This document shows positions 7,103 through 15,957 of a stretch of DNA of 64,000 nt, piece after piece. The notes beneath the pieces were generated by a model that searched no databases, was not told the origin of the DNA, and worked only from the letters and a program-made list of their open reading frames with translations. Within the stretch, counting starts at the first letter, position 1, and each line of letters begins with the position of its first letter. The position numbers and the translations under genes are program-made. Source of the DNA: Undibacterium sp. KW1 (GTDB lineage Bacteria > Pseudomonadota > Gammaproteobacteria > Burkholderiales > Burkholderiaceae_D); contig NZ_AP018439.1 of assembly GCF_009937955.1 (NCBI RefSeq), positions 4,216,001-4,280,000 on the forward strand, in the 5' to 3' direction.

Positions 7103-9277
7103 ATGAATGTTCGTTTTTTAAATGAGAGCAAGGCCGCAAAGCAATTGCTTTCATTATGTTTGCCACTGGCGTTGGTCGCCTGCGGCAACAGCAAGGATGC
7201 CGCAGCACCCACACCAGAACCCGTGGCTGAAACGCCTGCAGTGGCCGTCATGTCTGACGTGCATTTTGAAAACGTCTATGGCGACCTCAAGAACGCCAAG
7301 TTTTCTGGCATACCGACTGGTGACGGCAAATTTGCCACCATACGCACCATGTATGCGCAACTGACTTCCACCCGCCTGTTCAATGAAAACTACTTTGCCT
7401 TTCGTGGTGCGCTGGACGATGCCTATGCACGCGGCATCAGGCTGGTGGCATTGTCAGGCGATTATTCAGATGATGCACAACCCGTCAACATCGATGGCAT
7501 TGCCGCCATCTTGAAAGAATACCAGGCCAAAGGCATGCGCTTCTTTATCGCGCCCGGCAATCATGATCCTAATGAGCCATATGACGATGACGAAGCTGGC
7601 AAAAATGATTTCTTGACGGCCGAAGGCAAGGAACAAAAAGTTTATGCCGTCAATTATTCCGGCTGCAAATCACAGGACGCCACTGTCGCCTGTACCAACC
7701 AGTTAATGGAACTGGGCTACGAAAAACTGATCGCCCAACTGGGTGAATTTGGCTACATGCCCAACAAGGCCGACGTGTATTGGGAAACCCCGTTTTCCAG
7801 TTATGCCAATTCCACCTACACCTATGACGCAGCACTCAGCAGCGCCGATGTAAAAAACCGCCAGTTTGAAATTTGCGCAGAAGGCGAAGGCGGCAGCTAC
7901 AAGGCCGAAGGCGAAAAGAATCTGGGCAAGGCATTTACCAAATGCACCAACATTATCGATTCCAGCTATCTGGTAGAACCTGTCAAGGGTGTCTGGCTGC
8001 TCTCGATTGATGCCAATGTCCATATCCCCAACAGCGCATTTGACCCCGTCAATGCCAAAGCCTTCAAAGGCTTTGATGGTGCAGGCAATGCGGGCTGGAA
8101 CAAAGTACTGACGCATAAAAAACATTTGCTGGCATGGATCAAGACCGTCACTGCCCGCGCCAAATCTCAGGGCAAGCGCCTGATTGCTTTCTCGCATTAT
8201 CCGACCATGGATTTTTACGCCAACCAGACTGATACCATGAAGGCCGTCTTCAAGTCAGGCGCCTTCCAGGTGGCACGCGTGCCTGACCAGGCAACCACCA
8301 CCGCCCTCGCAGCCACAGGCATGCAATTGCACATGGGCGGTCACATGCACTTCAATGGCACAAATGATTACAAGGACGCATCTGGCAATTACTTCGTCAA
8401 CGTGCAGTCACCCTCACTGGCCGTATTTGGTGCCGCCTACAAGATTGTCAAATACAAGGACCAGGATACTGTCGATATCGAAACCGTATCCCTCAACAAC
8501 GTGGGGCGCTACAACGAACTCTTCAAGTATTACCAGACCGAGTACGACTACCTGCAAAACAGCAGCCTCGCCGCTGATGTGAGCAAACGCTGGAGCAAAG
8601 ACATACTCGCCACCAAATCCTATGGCGAATTCACCCGCTTTTATTTTGGTGAACTGTCACGCCTGCGCTTCATGGATGAATACTGGCCCTGCGAAATGAA
8701 AGAAGCCGCCACCAGCCTCGACGCCAAACAAATGCTGATCCTGTCGCAATTGCAAACCCAGGTCACGTTCGCACAATTGAAAGACATCCCCGGCGTCTTG
8801 CCTTTGACGGCCACCTGCATGTCTAAAGGCAATAGCGGCACCAACAGCGGCACGCCTGTCTCAGCCAGCCAATTGACTGCCGACTGGACGCTGGCCACCA
8901 CCAAGGCCACACAACTCGCCACTGCTGCAGGTTATAAGCTGGATGATTTCGCCAAGATCAGCGCCTATGAATTCTATGGCGACTTCCACCGCACCGTCTA
9001 TGCCGGCGAACTCGCCTTGCGTGACATGGGCACAGACAGGGTCAAGCAATACAAGGTTCTGATGAACGCCTTCCCAGCCAACCCGGCTGCCATCAGCATG
9101 CTCGACGGCAAACCCTCAGACCAGAATGCGGTCAACGTGCTTTTCCAAAACCAGTTCAAGCAAGTATTCAGCATCCTCAAAGGACTGGGCTCAGGCAAAC
9201 CCAGCGACCGCTTCACCGTCAACTTCAAAACCCAGACGTTGACGAATACCAATACTAGCTCTGCAAGTTTTAACTAA
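7103..9277 (+). CDS. Lipoprotein metallophosphoesterase (calcineurin-like)
   Basis: 724 residues. Residues 1-27 are a lipoprotein signal ending in the lipobox LVAC (Cys27). The dimetal phosphoesterase motifs follow in order: SDVHFE (Asp52, His54), GDYSDD, GNHDP, SHYPT and GGHMHFNG. It should therefore be a membrane-anchored periplasmic or outer-membrane phosphoesterase, in the size class of large secreted acid-phosphatase/nucleotidase-like enzymes. The C-terminal 250 residues are helical and carry no domain I can name. AGGA seven bases before the ATG at 7103 supports that start over one at 7088. A strong hairpin follows the stop. Substrate unknown. Confidence 0.85.
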   Translation: MNVRFLNESKAAKQLLSLCLPLALVACGNSKDAAAPTPEPVAETPAVAVMSDVHFENVYGDLKNAKFSGIPTGDGKFATIRTMYAQLTSTRLFNENYFAFRGALDDAYARGIRLVALSGDYSDDAQPVNIDGIAAILKEYQAKGMRFFIAPGNHDPNEPYDDDEAGKNDFLTAEGKEQKVYAVNYSGCKSQDATVACTNQLMELGYEKLIAQLGEFGYMPNKADVYWETPFSSYANSTYTYDAALSSADVKNRQFEICAEGEGGSYKAEGEKNLGKAFTKCTNIIDSSYLVEPVKGVWLLSIDANVHIPNSAFDPVNAKAFKGFDGAGNAGWNKVLTHKKHLLAWIKTVTARAKSQGKRLIAFSHYPTMDFYANQTDTMKAVFKSGAFQVARVPDQATTTALAATGMQLHMGGHMHFNGTNDYKDASGNYFVNVQSPSLAVFGAAYKIVKYKDQDTVDIETVSLNNVGRYNELFKYYQTEYDYLQNSSLAADVSKRWSKDILATKSYGEFTRFYFGELSRLRFMDEYWPCEMKEAATSLDAKQMLILSQLQTQVTFAQLKDIPGVLPLTATCMSKGNSGTNSGTPVSASQLTADWTLATTKATQLATAAGYKLDDFAKISAYEFYGDFHRTVYAGELALRDMGTDRVKQYKVLMNAFPANPAAISMLDGKPSDQNAVNVLFQNQFKQVFSILKGLGSGKPSDRFTVNFKTQTLTNTNTSSASFN

Positions 9278-9290
9278 AGCGCTTGCTCTT

Positions 9291-9325
9291 CCCGTTTGCC
9301 CTGGGCAAGCGGGATGAATTTTTAT
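9291..9325 (+). terminator. Intrinsic terminator after the phosphoesterase gene
   Basis: CCCGTTTGCC and GGCAAGCGGG pair over 10 bp (one G-U) around a 3-base loop and are followed by ATGAATTTTTAT. It begins 14 bp after the TAA. Confidence 0.75.
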
Positions 9326-9493
9326 GATTCGCAAATTTGCCATTCCTCAGAAATACAGCGGCCGACCAATATGCTATAGTTGGCGGCTTGTATTTTCGCC
9401 TAAGAGAAATGCAACTTACTATCTAGATACACTTTGATAAAGTGAAGAAACTTCTTTCACGAATGCGTCTAAAGATTATTAATATTAGTGCAA

Positions 9494-10222
9494 TTACGTA
9501 GCGGCAATCACACTTTTACTATTAAGCTCCAAAGTCGCAATTAGTGGCATATGGTCACTGAGTTGCAACCAGTCCTCTGGATATCCGATCTCCACATCCA
9601 GTACGGTCCAAAGAGATCCACAAAACACATAATCGATATGATGCGATTTGTCTAGTTTGCGTTGCATATAAAACGTAGGTTTTTGTTCTTGCCCTTGCGC
9701 TTCCCAAAAATGTTCGTGGTAAACACTTCTTAAGCCAGTATCCGCTAAATCGTTAACTACATCCGTGTGATTCCACCAGCGGTCCCACACATCCCATTTC
9801 GCATTGCTGTTGAGATCACCGACTAGCATCGCTCCTGGATGGCGTAAAAATTCTCTATTTGACTGCAAAAATTTCCAGACCTGTCCAATATAGCCAAATG
9901 TAGGGGAATTGGCTTGCTTAGTCCATGTTGCTAGCAACGGCCACTTATCGTCAATCAGTAGAGGCAAAAACAATTCCAACGGGTCAAGGAAAAGGGGCAC
10001 TCGATTAAGCACAAGGCCGTTGCGAGCAAAAACACCAAGGCCCCTGTTTTTGTTTAATCCTGTCCAATGGTAAACCCCAGCCCAATCTTGATAGACCCCA
10101 TCTGAAGACATTGATGGGTCCTCGCACTCCTGAATAATCAACAAATCAGCACCTAAATCGGCAATTGTTGACCATTTTTTCCGAAACGCGCCGTTGCAAT
10201 TCCAAGTAAGTACTTTAATCAT
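9494..10222 (-). CDS. Endonuclease/exonuclease/phosphatase (EEP) family protein
   Basis: 242 residues with the EEP motif series: TWNCNG near the N-terminus, IIQECE (metal-binding Glu), GDLNSN (catalytic Asp and Asn), HIDYVF and the C-terminal SDHMPL (catalytic His). The fold includes DNase I, ExoIII/APE1 and phosphodiesterases; it begins directly with the first beta-strand and has no signal peptide, so it acts in the cytoplasm. It is monocistronic and its A+T content is higher than its flanks, with AT-rich DNA on both sides, which fits recent acquisition. Whether it acts on DNA or a small phosphoester cannot be told from sequence. Confidence 0.85.
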   Translation of the reverse strand: MIKVLTWNCNGAFRKKWSTIADLGADLLIIQECEDPSMSSDGVYQDWAGVYHWTGLNKNRGLGVFARNGLVLNRVPLFLDPLELFLPLLIDDKWPLLATWTKQANSPTFGYIGQVWKFLQSNREFLRHPGAMLVGDLNSNAKWDVWDRWWNHTDVVNDLADTGLRSVYHEHFWEAQGQEQKPTFYMQRKLDKSHHIDYVFCGSLWTVLDVEIGYPEDWLQLSDHMPLIATLELNSKSVIAAT

Positions 10223-10325
10223 GCGCTTTCACTATACCCCGATAACTTCGGTCATTGTCAATTGAGGCGACTGGAGTGCTTGAGTATATTTTCGAATACG
10301 CCGCATTAAGCTCACCTCAAAATCC

Positions 10326-10991
10326 CTATTGACTCCCAACCGCATCCTCCAGCAAAGTCTCGCTTTTGGCGACCTTGCCTTTCTTGGAGCTGAGTATGAC
10401 TTTACGATCGCGTGTCTCATCATACTGATAGCTTTCACTGATTTGCTGGCCAGTCAGCAAGTTGGTGCTGACGGTAGAACCTTTGCCCACCATGCCATCC
10501 GCCTCTTCTTCATCTATCCCTATCATTTGCAGACGCTGGCTGGCAGCGTCAAAGCGGAAGCGCCAGGTATAGACTGAGTATTCACGCGAACCGCTGTACT
10601 GGCTAACGACCAGCACGCCGTTTTTAACCGCGACATTGACACCATCCTTGACGCCACCGCAACCCTGACATTGCAGCAGCTTGCTATTGCTGCCCAATAC
10701 ACTGTAGCCCTTGCCAGCATTCGCCTGCAGCACGATCAAACCACGCTGCCTATCGTCAGTGGCGCCCTTACCCTCCACCAGTACGGCGGCAATATCGGCC
10801 AGGCCATCGCCATTGAGGTCACCGCTGACCTGGCTTTCCACCATCCAGCCAGACGGCACAAAATCACGCAGTGCCGGTGCCGTGGCAGGCATTTTCTTGC
10901 CAAAAGGCAGGCTTTGCTGCGCCTGGCTGTTGCTGTGTAGCAGCGCAGCCAGTAACAGGGCAGTGAATTGGATAGAGGTGGCAAGCTTCAT
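10326..10991 (-). CDS. Secreted FG-GAP/VCBS-like repeat protein
   Basis: 221 residues from the ATG at 10991, which gives a Sec signal peptide (MKLATSIQFTALLLAALLHS, cut near SQAQ); longer in-frame extensions upstream do not look coding. The mature part contains SGDLNGDGLADIAAVL, the calcium-binding D-x-N-x-D-G-x-x-D loop of FG-GAP/VCBS repeats, then GLIVLQANAGKGY. One Cys pair occurs in CQGCGG. Proteins of this kind are periplasmic or exported beta-propeller fragments with unknown ligands. No operon partner: the EEP gene lies 103 bp downstream, and a repeat-like element lies upstream. Confidence 0.7.
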   Translation of the reverse strand: MKLATSIQFTALLLAALLHSNSQAQQSLPFGKKMPATAPALRDFVPSGWMVESQVSGDLNGDGLADIAAVLVEGKGATDDRQRGLIVLQANAGKGYSVLGSNSKLLQCQGCGGVKDGVNVAVKNGVLVVSQYSGSREYSVYTWRFRFDAASQRLQMIGIDEEEADGMVGKGSTVSTNLLTGQQISESYQYDETRDRKVILSSKKGKVAKSETLLEDAVGSQ

Positions 10992-11278
10992 GGATATTGA
11001 TCTTTCAAATACGAGGGATACGTCTGATATTGACGCGGCCCGGTGAGGTTTGATACATGGGGTGAATATTGGTACGGACATAATACTTGATTTGTCATTT
11101 ACCCAGCCCGCGCACGTCCTCCAGGCAAACAAAGATTTCTTTGCAATGTGCGGTAGCACGCAGAATTAAAGAATGCTTTCGCCTACACTGATGTCAGTGA
11201 CAAGATAAATTGCAGGCTTTTGACAGCGCACTTGCACCTGTCATGCATCCGCATATTCAGCATCTTTGCTATCTTATT

Positions 11279-11624
11279 TAGAACTCATTTCATAAATAGG
11301 GTGAGATGCGTTTGCCTCATAGCGTGGGCTGGCAAGGGTAAAGCAGGGGTTTCGTGCAGCATGCTGCGCGCCTGCGTACGATGTGCGCTTACCAGCGCAC
11401 ATGCGTCCTGCAAGGAGACGAGGCAGTCAATAGCTTTGCCTATTGATAACGAGTCCAACGCTGTCCAGCACGCGCTATGAGGTAAACCCTCCGGGAACTG
11501 ACGATTTGGGCGCATTGCGGCGTTGTGGCCTTCGCTAAGGCAGGAGCCTTAGCAGCGGACCACGCCTTGCACGGCATCCCAAATCGTCTTGTTCGCACTC
11601 ATCCTATTTATGAAATGAGTTCTA
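11279..11624. mobile_element. MITE-like element with 27-bp terminal inverted repeats and internal hairpins
   Basis: The ends at 11279-11305 and 11598-11624 are inverted repeats matching at 26 of 27 positions (TAGAACTCATTTCATAAATA...). The octamer CTATCTTA occurs at 11269-11276 and again at 11625-11632, as expected for a target-site duplication; two extra T's separate the left copy from the terminal repeat. Inside are perfect hairpins: ATGTGCGCT/AGCGCACAT at 11381-11402, and a long one at 11500-11588 with GACGATTTGGG/CCCAAATCGTC at its base and CTAAGGC/GCCTTAG at its tip. There is no credible transposase, so it is non-autonomous. The parent insertion sequence is not identifiable here. Confidence 0.75.
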
Positions 11625-11645
11625 CTATCTTAATGAGGCCATGCC

Positions 11646-12086
11646 ATGAAACACGATCAAACAGCAATCAACCATACCAGTAACCAGCGCACCGCAAAAA
11701 AAACAGCAGGCCTGATTGCCGCCGTCATTTCATCACTGCTATTGGTCAATGTGAGCACGGCAGCCGATCGCCAGGATACCAGTGCCAACGCCCGTGCACG
11801 CTACGAATATGAGAAAAGCATCTGCAACAATGGCCAATCCAATCAAGCAAGAGAAACCTGCCTGCGCGAAGCCGGCGCCGCGAAACAGCAAGCCCAGTTA
11901 GGCACCCTGACCACAGCAAGCGAAGACCAGCTCCAGCGCAACCGCGAACTCCGCTGCAACGCCCTCCCACCAGCAGACCGTGAATATTGCCTGCAACGCA
12001 TGCGCGGTGAAGGCACACAGTCCGGCAGCGCCCAAAGCGGCGGTATCTCGCGTGAACTGGTTGTGCCAGTCAAGCCAGGGCAATAA
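11646..12086 (+). CDS. Conserved exported protein with four cysteines
   Basis: 146 residues: a hydrophilic N-terminus, one hydrophobic segment at about 22-40 (AGLIAAVISSLLLVNVSTA), then an exported domain. The mature part has paired cysteines (SICNNG, ETCLREAG, LRCNALPP, YCLQRM), spaced like a small helical hairpin stapled by two disulfides, and a Gly/Ser tail ending GGISRELVVPVKPGQ. I recall similar short proteins in Oxalobacteraceae without assigned function. The start codon lies 13 bp after the right-hand direct repeat of the MITE-like element, so that insertion has probably replaced the native promoter region. Confidence 0.7.
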   Translation: MKHDQTAINHTSNQRTAKKTAGLIAAVISSLLLVNVSTAADRQDTSANARARYEYEKSICNNGQSNQARETCLREAGAAKQQAQLGTLTTASEDQLQRNRELRCNALPPADREYCLQRMRGEGTQSGSAQSGGISRELVVPVKPGQ

Positions 12087-12120
12087 GGGATTGGCTAAGG
12101 TTTAAAGACAGTAATACATA

Positions 12121-12161
12121 AAACTACACCCGTTTTCCTCTGGTAAACGGGGGCAGTTTTA
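12121..12161 (+). terminator. Intrinsic terminator
   Basis: AAACTACACCCGTTTTCC pairs with GGTAAACGGGGGCAGTTT, a stem of up to 18 bp with few mismatches. It begins 34 bp after the stop of the exported-protein gene and ends in a T-run. Confidence 0.7.
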
Positions 12162-12336
12162 TGTGGGCGATATCGCCACGGTCATTATGTCTATGCTTGC
12201 GGCAGCATAGCAATTTATTGCTTTATTTGCTATATTGCAGTATCAATTGGCATTCCCCTAATCACTGTTGAAGCGATATGAATGTATATTGAGACGGTTA
12301 ATCTACCGCAAATTTCAATTCGTTCCTGGAGGATGT

Positions 12337-12636
12337 ATGACCACATCTAAATACACAATCAAAGTCCTGAATAAAAGTCATGCTCAAGACAATTTTTACA
12401 TTTTCCAACAAACTCCACCTGTTCCAGGCGATATATATGCCTGGAGAAACTTGGAGCGATTTCCTACAACTCCCTTCCCGGATTTAAAGGATGGTCGTGT
12501 GAACTGGAATATCGATTACGCTACAAGTCTGTCACCAACAGATGAACAATTGCCAAGGAAAACTGTTCAAGATATTTTGAATATTGATACCGGGTCAAAT
12601 AATTTACCGATCAATACAGAATTGGATAAGCCATAG
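12337..12636 (+). CDS. Short hypothetical protein, 99 aa
   Basis: 99 residues beginning MTTSKYTIKVLNKSHAQDNF. The ATG at 12337 has an excellent ribosome site, CTGGAGGATGT, five to six bases upstream; the open frame upstream of it is not used. No signal peptide or transmembrane helix. The start (IKVLNKS...FYIFQQTPPVPG) resembles the first strands of a family of roughly 200-residue Oxalobacteraceae proteins with a beta-sandwich-like pattern, and this copy may be a C-terminally truncated member. That resemblance is from memory and weak. Confidence 0.55.
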   Translation: MTTSKYTIKVLNKSHAQDNFYIFQQTPPVPGDIYAWRNLERFPTTPFPDLKDGRVNWNIDYATSLSPTDEQLPRKTVQDILNIDTGSNNLPINTELDKP

Positions 12637-12753
12637 TCACCGATGAGAAGACAGCAACGATAGCTCTCAAACAAATAAGCACGCACTTAAAAAATAAATT
12701 TCACTGGCAAGTAGAAAAAAATACAATTATAGTTATTTATTATTTAACTATAT

Positions 12754-13521
12754 GTGCCAATGCTTATGCCGCGCTCATTCAAACATCAAGCAGTCAAGAT
12801 ACATAAACCGCAAACTCTGGACATCATCAGAAAATTACATGGCATGCGTAATAGCCAAGGATCAGAGCCCACATCCAGACAAGAATATTGGCATGAGAAA
12901 GTACCTGACATGCTAGTGAAAGCAGGGTTCGTATTACTGGCACTGATCATCATCTTCGCATTGTGGCACTTCATCAGCCCTTTGAATGAGTATGCTGCGA
13001 TGCTCGCCCTTGCTCTGGGTGTTGCCGCGATAGGCCTTCCAACCTGCGCCTTTCTTATCATGATTTATTCAACCATTGTGACTTTCAAAAATCTGAAAAA
13101 GAAGTCGTTGGATAACTTCATACTTGACGTCGAAGCCGATCAAAAGCATGTGGAAGAGTTGGATGCATACTCCAAAAAAGATCTGGAGTATGCACAAAGA
13201 ATCATCCAGTTAAAAATCACCCGCATCAAAAACAAAATGAGCCTCGTGATCGGTTCACCAGAAAAGATAGCATTCATCTCACTGGCAGTAACTGGATGGA
13301 CCTTGATCAAAGAATTTTCGTCTAAAACCCCTCCGGTGAAACTTCCAGAAATTTCCTTACTCTCCGCCCCTCTCTATGAAATTTTATTCGGCGCTGCCTT
13401 CCTGCTGGCCCTGCTGGCTTTTGTAGTTGTCTATCTGAGCCGAGGGATGCGCGAATACGTTTATCAGTCTGAAATCCTGGACTTGGCGATTGCGCTAAAA
13501 AAAGAAAATGAAGCTGCCTGA
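12754..13521 (+). CDS. Membrane protein with four predicted helices
   Basis: Up to 255 residues. Hydrophobic segments lie at about 54-74, 78-107, 170-190 and 205-233. Between the second and third is a charged, probably coiled-coil cytoplasmic stretch (residues about 115-155, with KHVEELDAYSKKDLEYAQRI). The exact start is uncertain: in-frame GTG at 12754 and ATGs at 12760 and 12766 all lack a clear ribosome site. No family recognised. The 5' end and upstream DNA are A+T-rich, which fits acquired DNA. A perfect hairpin repeat follows the stop. Confidence 0.6.
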   Translation: MPMLMPRSFKHQAVKIHKPQTLDIIRKLHGMRNSQGSEPTSRQEYWHEKVPDMLVKAGFVLLALIIIFALWHFISPLNEYAAMLALALGVAAIGLPTCAFLIMIYSTIVTFKNLKKKSLDNFILDVEADQKHVEELDAYSKKDLEYAQRIIQLKITRIKNKMSLVIGSPEKIAFISLAVTGWTLIKEFSSKTPPVKLPEISLLSAPLYEILFGAAFLLALLAFVVVYLSRGMREYVYQSEILDLAIALKKENEAA

Positions 13522-13530
13522 GACAGATTT

Positions 13531-13553
13531 TGTAGGGTGCGTTACACCCTACA
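13531..13553. repeat. Palindrome of the GGTGCGTT family
   Basis: TGTAGGGTG-CGTTA-CACCCTACA, a perfect 9-bp stem starting 9 bp after the membrane-protein gene. The same GGTGCGTT...CACC core recurs at about 59228, 59721, 60763, 61858 and 62483. It may also act as a transcription terminator, although no T-run follows. Confidence 0.6.
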
Positions 13554-14030
13554 ACCCAACAAATTCAACCATCACCAGATGGATGTAAAGAAAATTTTTG
13601 ATGATATCTTTATTGATTCTGATGGGGGGCCACTTCTTTTTAAAGAAAATCAGATGGGTGCTTGAAATATTTAAAAATGTCGAACTTTGAAACGATGGGC
13701 ATATTGAATGGCGATTCAGGGCAGAATCAAGGCAAACTGCCGTTAATATATTTAAAATATTTTCCCACATGAGGCAGGCAGGGCTCAAGCCTTGTTTAAG
13801 CGTCTGCATGAAACATGCCCCTGCATCTGTATCAAGCAACAAGTATTACGCAGCAACGCAGCACATGCAGTGCATGCCGCAGTGACGAACAAGAGCAGTG
13901 CTCTGCCCAATAGCCTGACTCACGCGAAAGTTAAATAATGTAAAATGGCGACCAGATTTGAATTCCCCTGCATGGATAGAGAAATGCAGGGGCATCAAGC
14001 ACTGTGTGACCAAACTTAACTATTCTGAAC
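13554..14030. other. Intergenic DNA without recognisable gene
   Basis: About 480 bp. One open frame on the minus strand (13549-13842) has poor codon character and no ribosome site. GCATGCAGGG-like words near 13970 and 13990 repeat in opposite orientation as CATGGATAGAGAAATGCAGGGGCATC, but form no strong stem. I see nothing else. Confidence 0.5.
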
Positions 14031-14891
14031 ATGAAAATTTTCACTGCCCTGTCGTTTTCTTTTTGTGCACTTGGTGCCCTTGGTGCCGCCCAGGCCCAGG
14101 ATATCTGGCCGGGCCAGATTGAACTGAACAAGAGCGCCCAAACCGGATTTGAAAAATACAAGGGGGACAAAGCCAAGAAAGCCTTTGCCGTGTCTGCTGA
14201 CGGCTCCTGGGGAACAGGTTTTGGTTTTAATAACGACGTCCTGGCCATACGATCGGCGCTGTCAAAGTGTCAGCGCCATACTAAGCTCAACTGCAAACTC
14301 TATGACCTTGATGACGAGGCCTTCCAGGACAAGTATGCACTTTTTCTGACAGAGTCTGAGCGTGCGATAAAAAATCTCAAGGTCCAGAATGGTTATCAGG
14401 ATTTTGAAAATACCGACTGGTTTTTACCCCCGATGAAGCATTTGCGCCCTGGTAGTGAAGGCTTCCACTATGCCACACCTACCAGAATAGAAGGCATAAA
14501 GAATATCAGCACTCCCGAGCTGGCAGAAAAACTGGCTAAAAAACAGATCAGCGTGATTGATGCGCTGGGTATAGACAATAGCGGCATGACCTTGCCGTTT
14601 GCCATCTCGCTTGACGGTGCGGCCAATCTTGCAGACGACCCTGAAGCCGCCTTCAATAAAAACCTGGATGCAGATTTGCGTGCGGTCATGAAAAAAAACT
14701 TTCCGCAAAAAGAGGCTCCCATCGCGGTATTTTGTATTTCTGAAGAATGCTGGATGAGTGTCAATACCCTGGTGCGCCTCAAGGGCATGGGCTACTCCAA
14801 TCTGTACTGGTATCGCGGCGGAATCGCTGCATGGCAAGCAGCAAAATTGCCCGTGGTGAAGGCAGTACCGCTATTGACCGTGTTGCGCTAG
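14031..14891 (+). CDS. Secreted protein with C-terminal rhodanese-like domain (C-x4-CW motif)
   Basis: 286 residues with a signal peptide cut near AQAQD (residue about 22). Residues 45-100 form a small domain (KKAFAVSADGSWG ... CQRHTKLNCKLY) of a type often attached to periplasmic enzymes. Residues about 155-275 read as a rhodanese: TPELAEKLAKKQISVIDAL, then AVFCISEECWMSVNTL with the loop C-x4-C-W, and GYSNLYWYRGGIAAWQAAKLP. The Cys-loop and the WYRGGIxAWxAAxLP end closely resemble rhodanese-like proteins carrying CxxCW-type motifs that accompany PQQ-dependent dehydrogenases. No PQQ genes are nearby, so sulfur or thiol chemistry in the periplasm is the safer guess. Confidence 0.75.
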   Translation: MKIFTALSFSFCALGALGAAQAQDIWPGQIELNKSAQTGFEKYKGDKAKKAFAVSADGSWGTGFGFNNDVLAIRSALSKCQRHTKLNCKLYDLDDEAFQDKYALFLTESERAIKNLKVQNGYQDFENTDWFLPPMKHLRPGSEGFHYATPTRIEGIKNISTPELAEKLAKKQISVIDALGIDNSGMTLPFAISLDGAANLADDPEAAFNKNLDADLRAVMKKNFPQKEAPIAVFCISEECWMSVNTLVRLKGMGYSNLYWYRGGIAAWQAAKLPVVKAVPLLTVLR

Positions 14892-14905
14892 GACCTCAGC
14901 AACGC

Positions 14906-14948
14906 AAAAAAAACCAGGGCCATCTGATGACGGCCCTGTTTATTTTAC
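14906..14948. terminator. Bidirectional intrinsic terminator between convergent genes
   Basis: CAGGGCC and GGCCCTG (14915-14938) form a perfect 7-bp stem, with an A-run on the left and TTTATTTTA on the right. It can serve both the rhodanese-like gene and the convergent C13 peptidase gene. Confidence 0.7.
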
Positions 14949-15009
14949 GATAGCTGCGCAGTGATGATGGCTGCTCAGTGATGGTGGCTGCGCAATGAAT
15001 ACATCGCCC

Positions 15010-15864
15010 CTATTGCAACCAGGACTTCAAAGGCTGCTGCGCATAAGCCTGCATTTTCTCGCCAACAAAAATCTGTGGTGACGAGGGATCAAATTTCGCT
15101 TTCTTCTCGCGCTCTGTCACCAGCTCTTTGGTATGTTCAAACACTTGCATCAGGTTTTGACCTGAATCGAGTTTGCTGCCAAACAAGGCATCGACAAAAA
15201 AGGTATTGTTTGCCAGCGGCTGGCAGCCATAAGACACCTTGTCTTGTGCCGACGCAGTCACGATAATGCGGTTCGGTGCTTTCAATTGCGAGATCAGGGA
15301 ACCCGAATAGCAGGAAGAAATAATCAGCACCGTCGGGAATTTTTCCAGAGGTGCCAGTGCCGTTTTGAGATAGCGCGTCCAAATGGGTGCCGTGGGTTTA
15401 TTGCCTATTTCAACCGCGACCAGATCGGTATAGCCATGGCTGCTGAGCAGAATAGTCACCACATCCCCTTCCCTGGCCTGACTGGCAATATCCCTGGCCG
15501 TCTGGTCCAGGCTGCCGAGGTGGGCAAAAGGGGCATCAAGCTTGTCCTGATGCGGGTCATTATTGAAGCTATAGCTGATCAGTTCAGGATTGATTTCTTC
15601 CAGCCTTTGTTTGGCCAGTTGCACATCACCCAAAAATGCCTTGGAGCCTGAATGCAAACCAAATCCGGCGTACCAGACACGGTGATGGTCTATGGTTTTC
15701 GCCTTCTCCTGATTACTGAGCCTTTGCTGCGCCATCAATTGATCACTCATCTCACGCGCCTTGTCCTGGCCAGGGTTTAGATAAGTAATAGCCGGCTTGG
15801 TTGCACAAGCAGACAACAGCGTCAGCAGACCAGCCATCCACAGGGAAGAGGAAAGTTTCTTCAT
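15010..15864 (-). CDS. Peptidase C13 (legumain-like) lipoprotein
   Basis: 284 residues. The N-terminus is a lipoprotein signal with lipobox LLSAC (Cys20). The clan CD cysteine-peptidase dyad is visible: the His block VVTILLSSHGYTD and the Cys block VLIISSCYSGS, with VWYAGFG as the first core strand and IIVTASAQDK after the Cys. This matches bacterial peptidase C13 proteins, relatives of legumain and GPI8, which cleave after Asn or Asp. The lipid anchor places it on the periplasmic face or outer membrane. No operon partner is evident; the NADAR gene upstream is about 95 bp away in the same direction. Confidence 0.85.
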   Translation of the reverse strand: MKKLSSSLWMAGLLTLLSACATKPAITYLNPGQDKAREMSDQLMAQQRLSNQEKAKTIDHHRVWYAGFGLHSGSKAFLGDVQLAKQRLEEINPELISYSFNNDPHQDKLDAPFAHLGSLDQTARDIASQAREGDVVTILLSSHGYTDLVAVEIGNKPTAPIWTRYLKTALAPLEKFPTVLIISSCYSGSLISQLKAPNRIIVTASAQDKVSYGCQPLANNTFFVDALFGSKLDSGQNLMQVFEHTKELVTEREKKAKFDPSSPQIFVGEKMQAYAQQPLKSWLQ

Positions 15865-15957
15865 TTATTTCTGCACACTTCTTTAAGCGATAAAGCTGGC
15901 TATCATAACATTTGTTAAAAAATGTGTCATGATCCACTGCGAGATTTTAAAAGTGCT

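Noticed and set aside
11285..11515. 76-codon frame inside the MITE-like element as a transposase remnant
   Set aside because: No DDE or HUH motif, and the frame crosses the hairpin arms; the element is better explained as non-coding.
13549..13842. Minus-strand open frame of 97 codons
   Set aside because: No ribosome site, poor codon character, Cys/Ile-rich sequence without pattern, and it overlaps a palindromic repeat.
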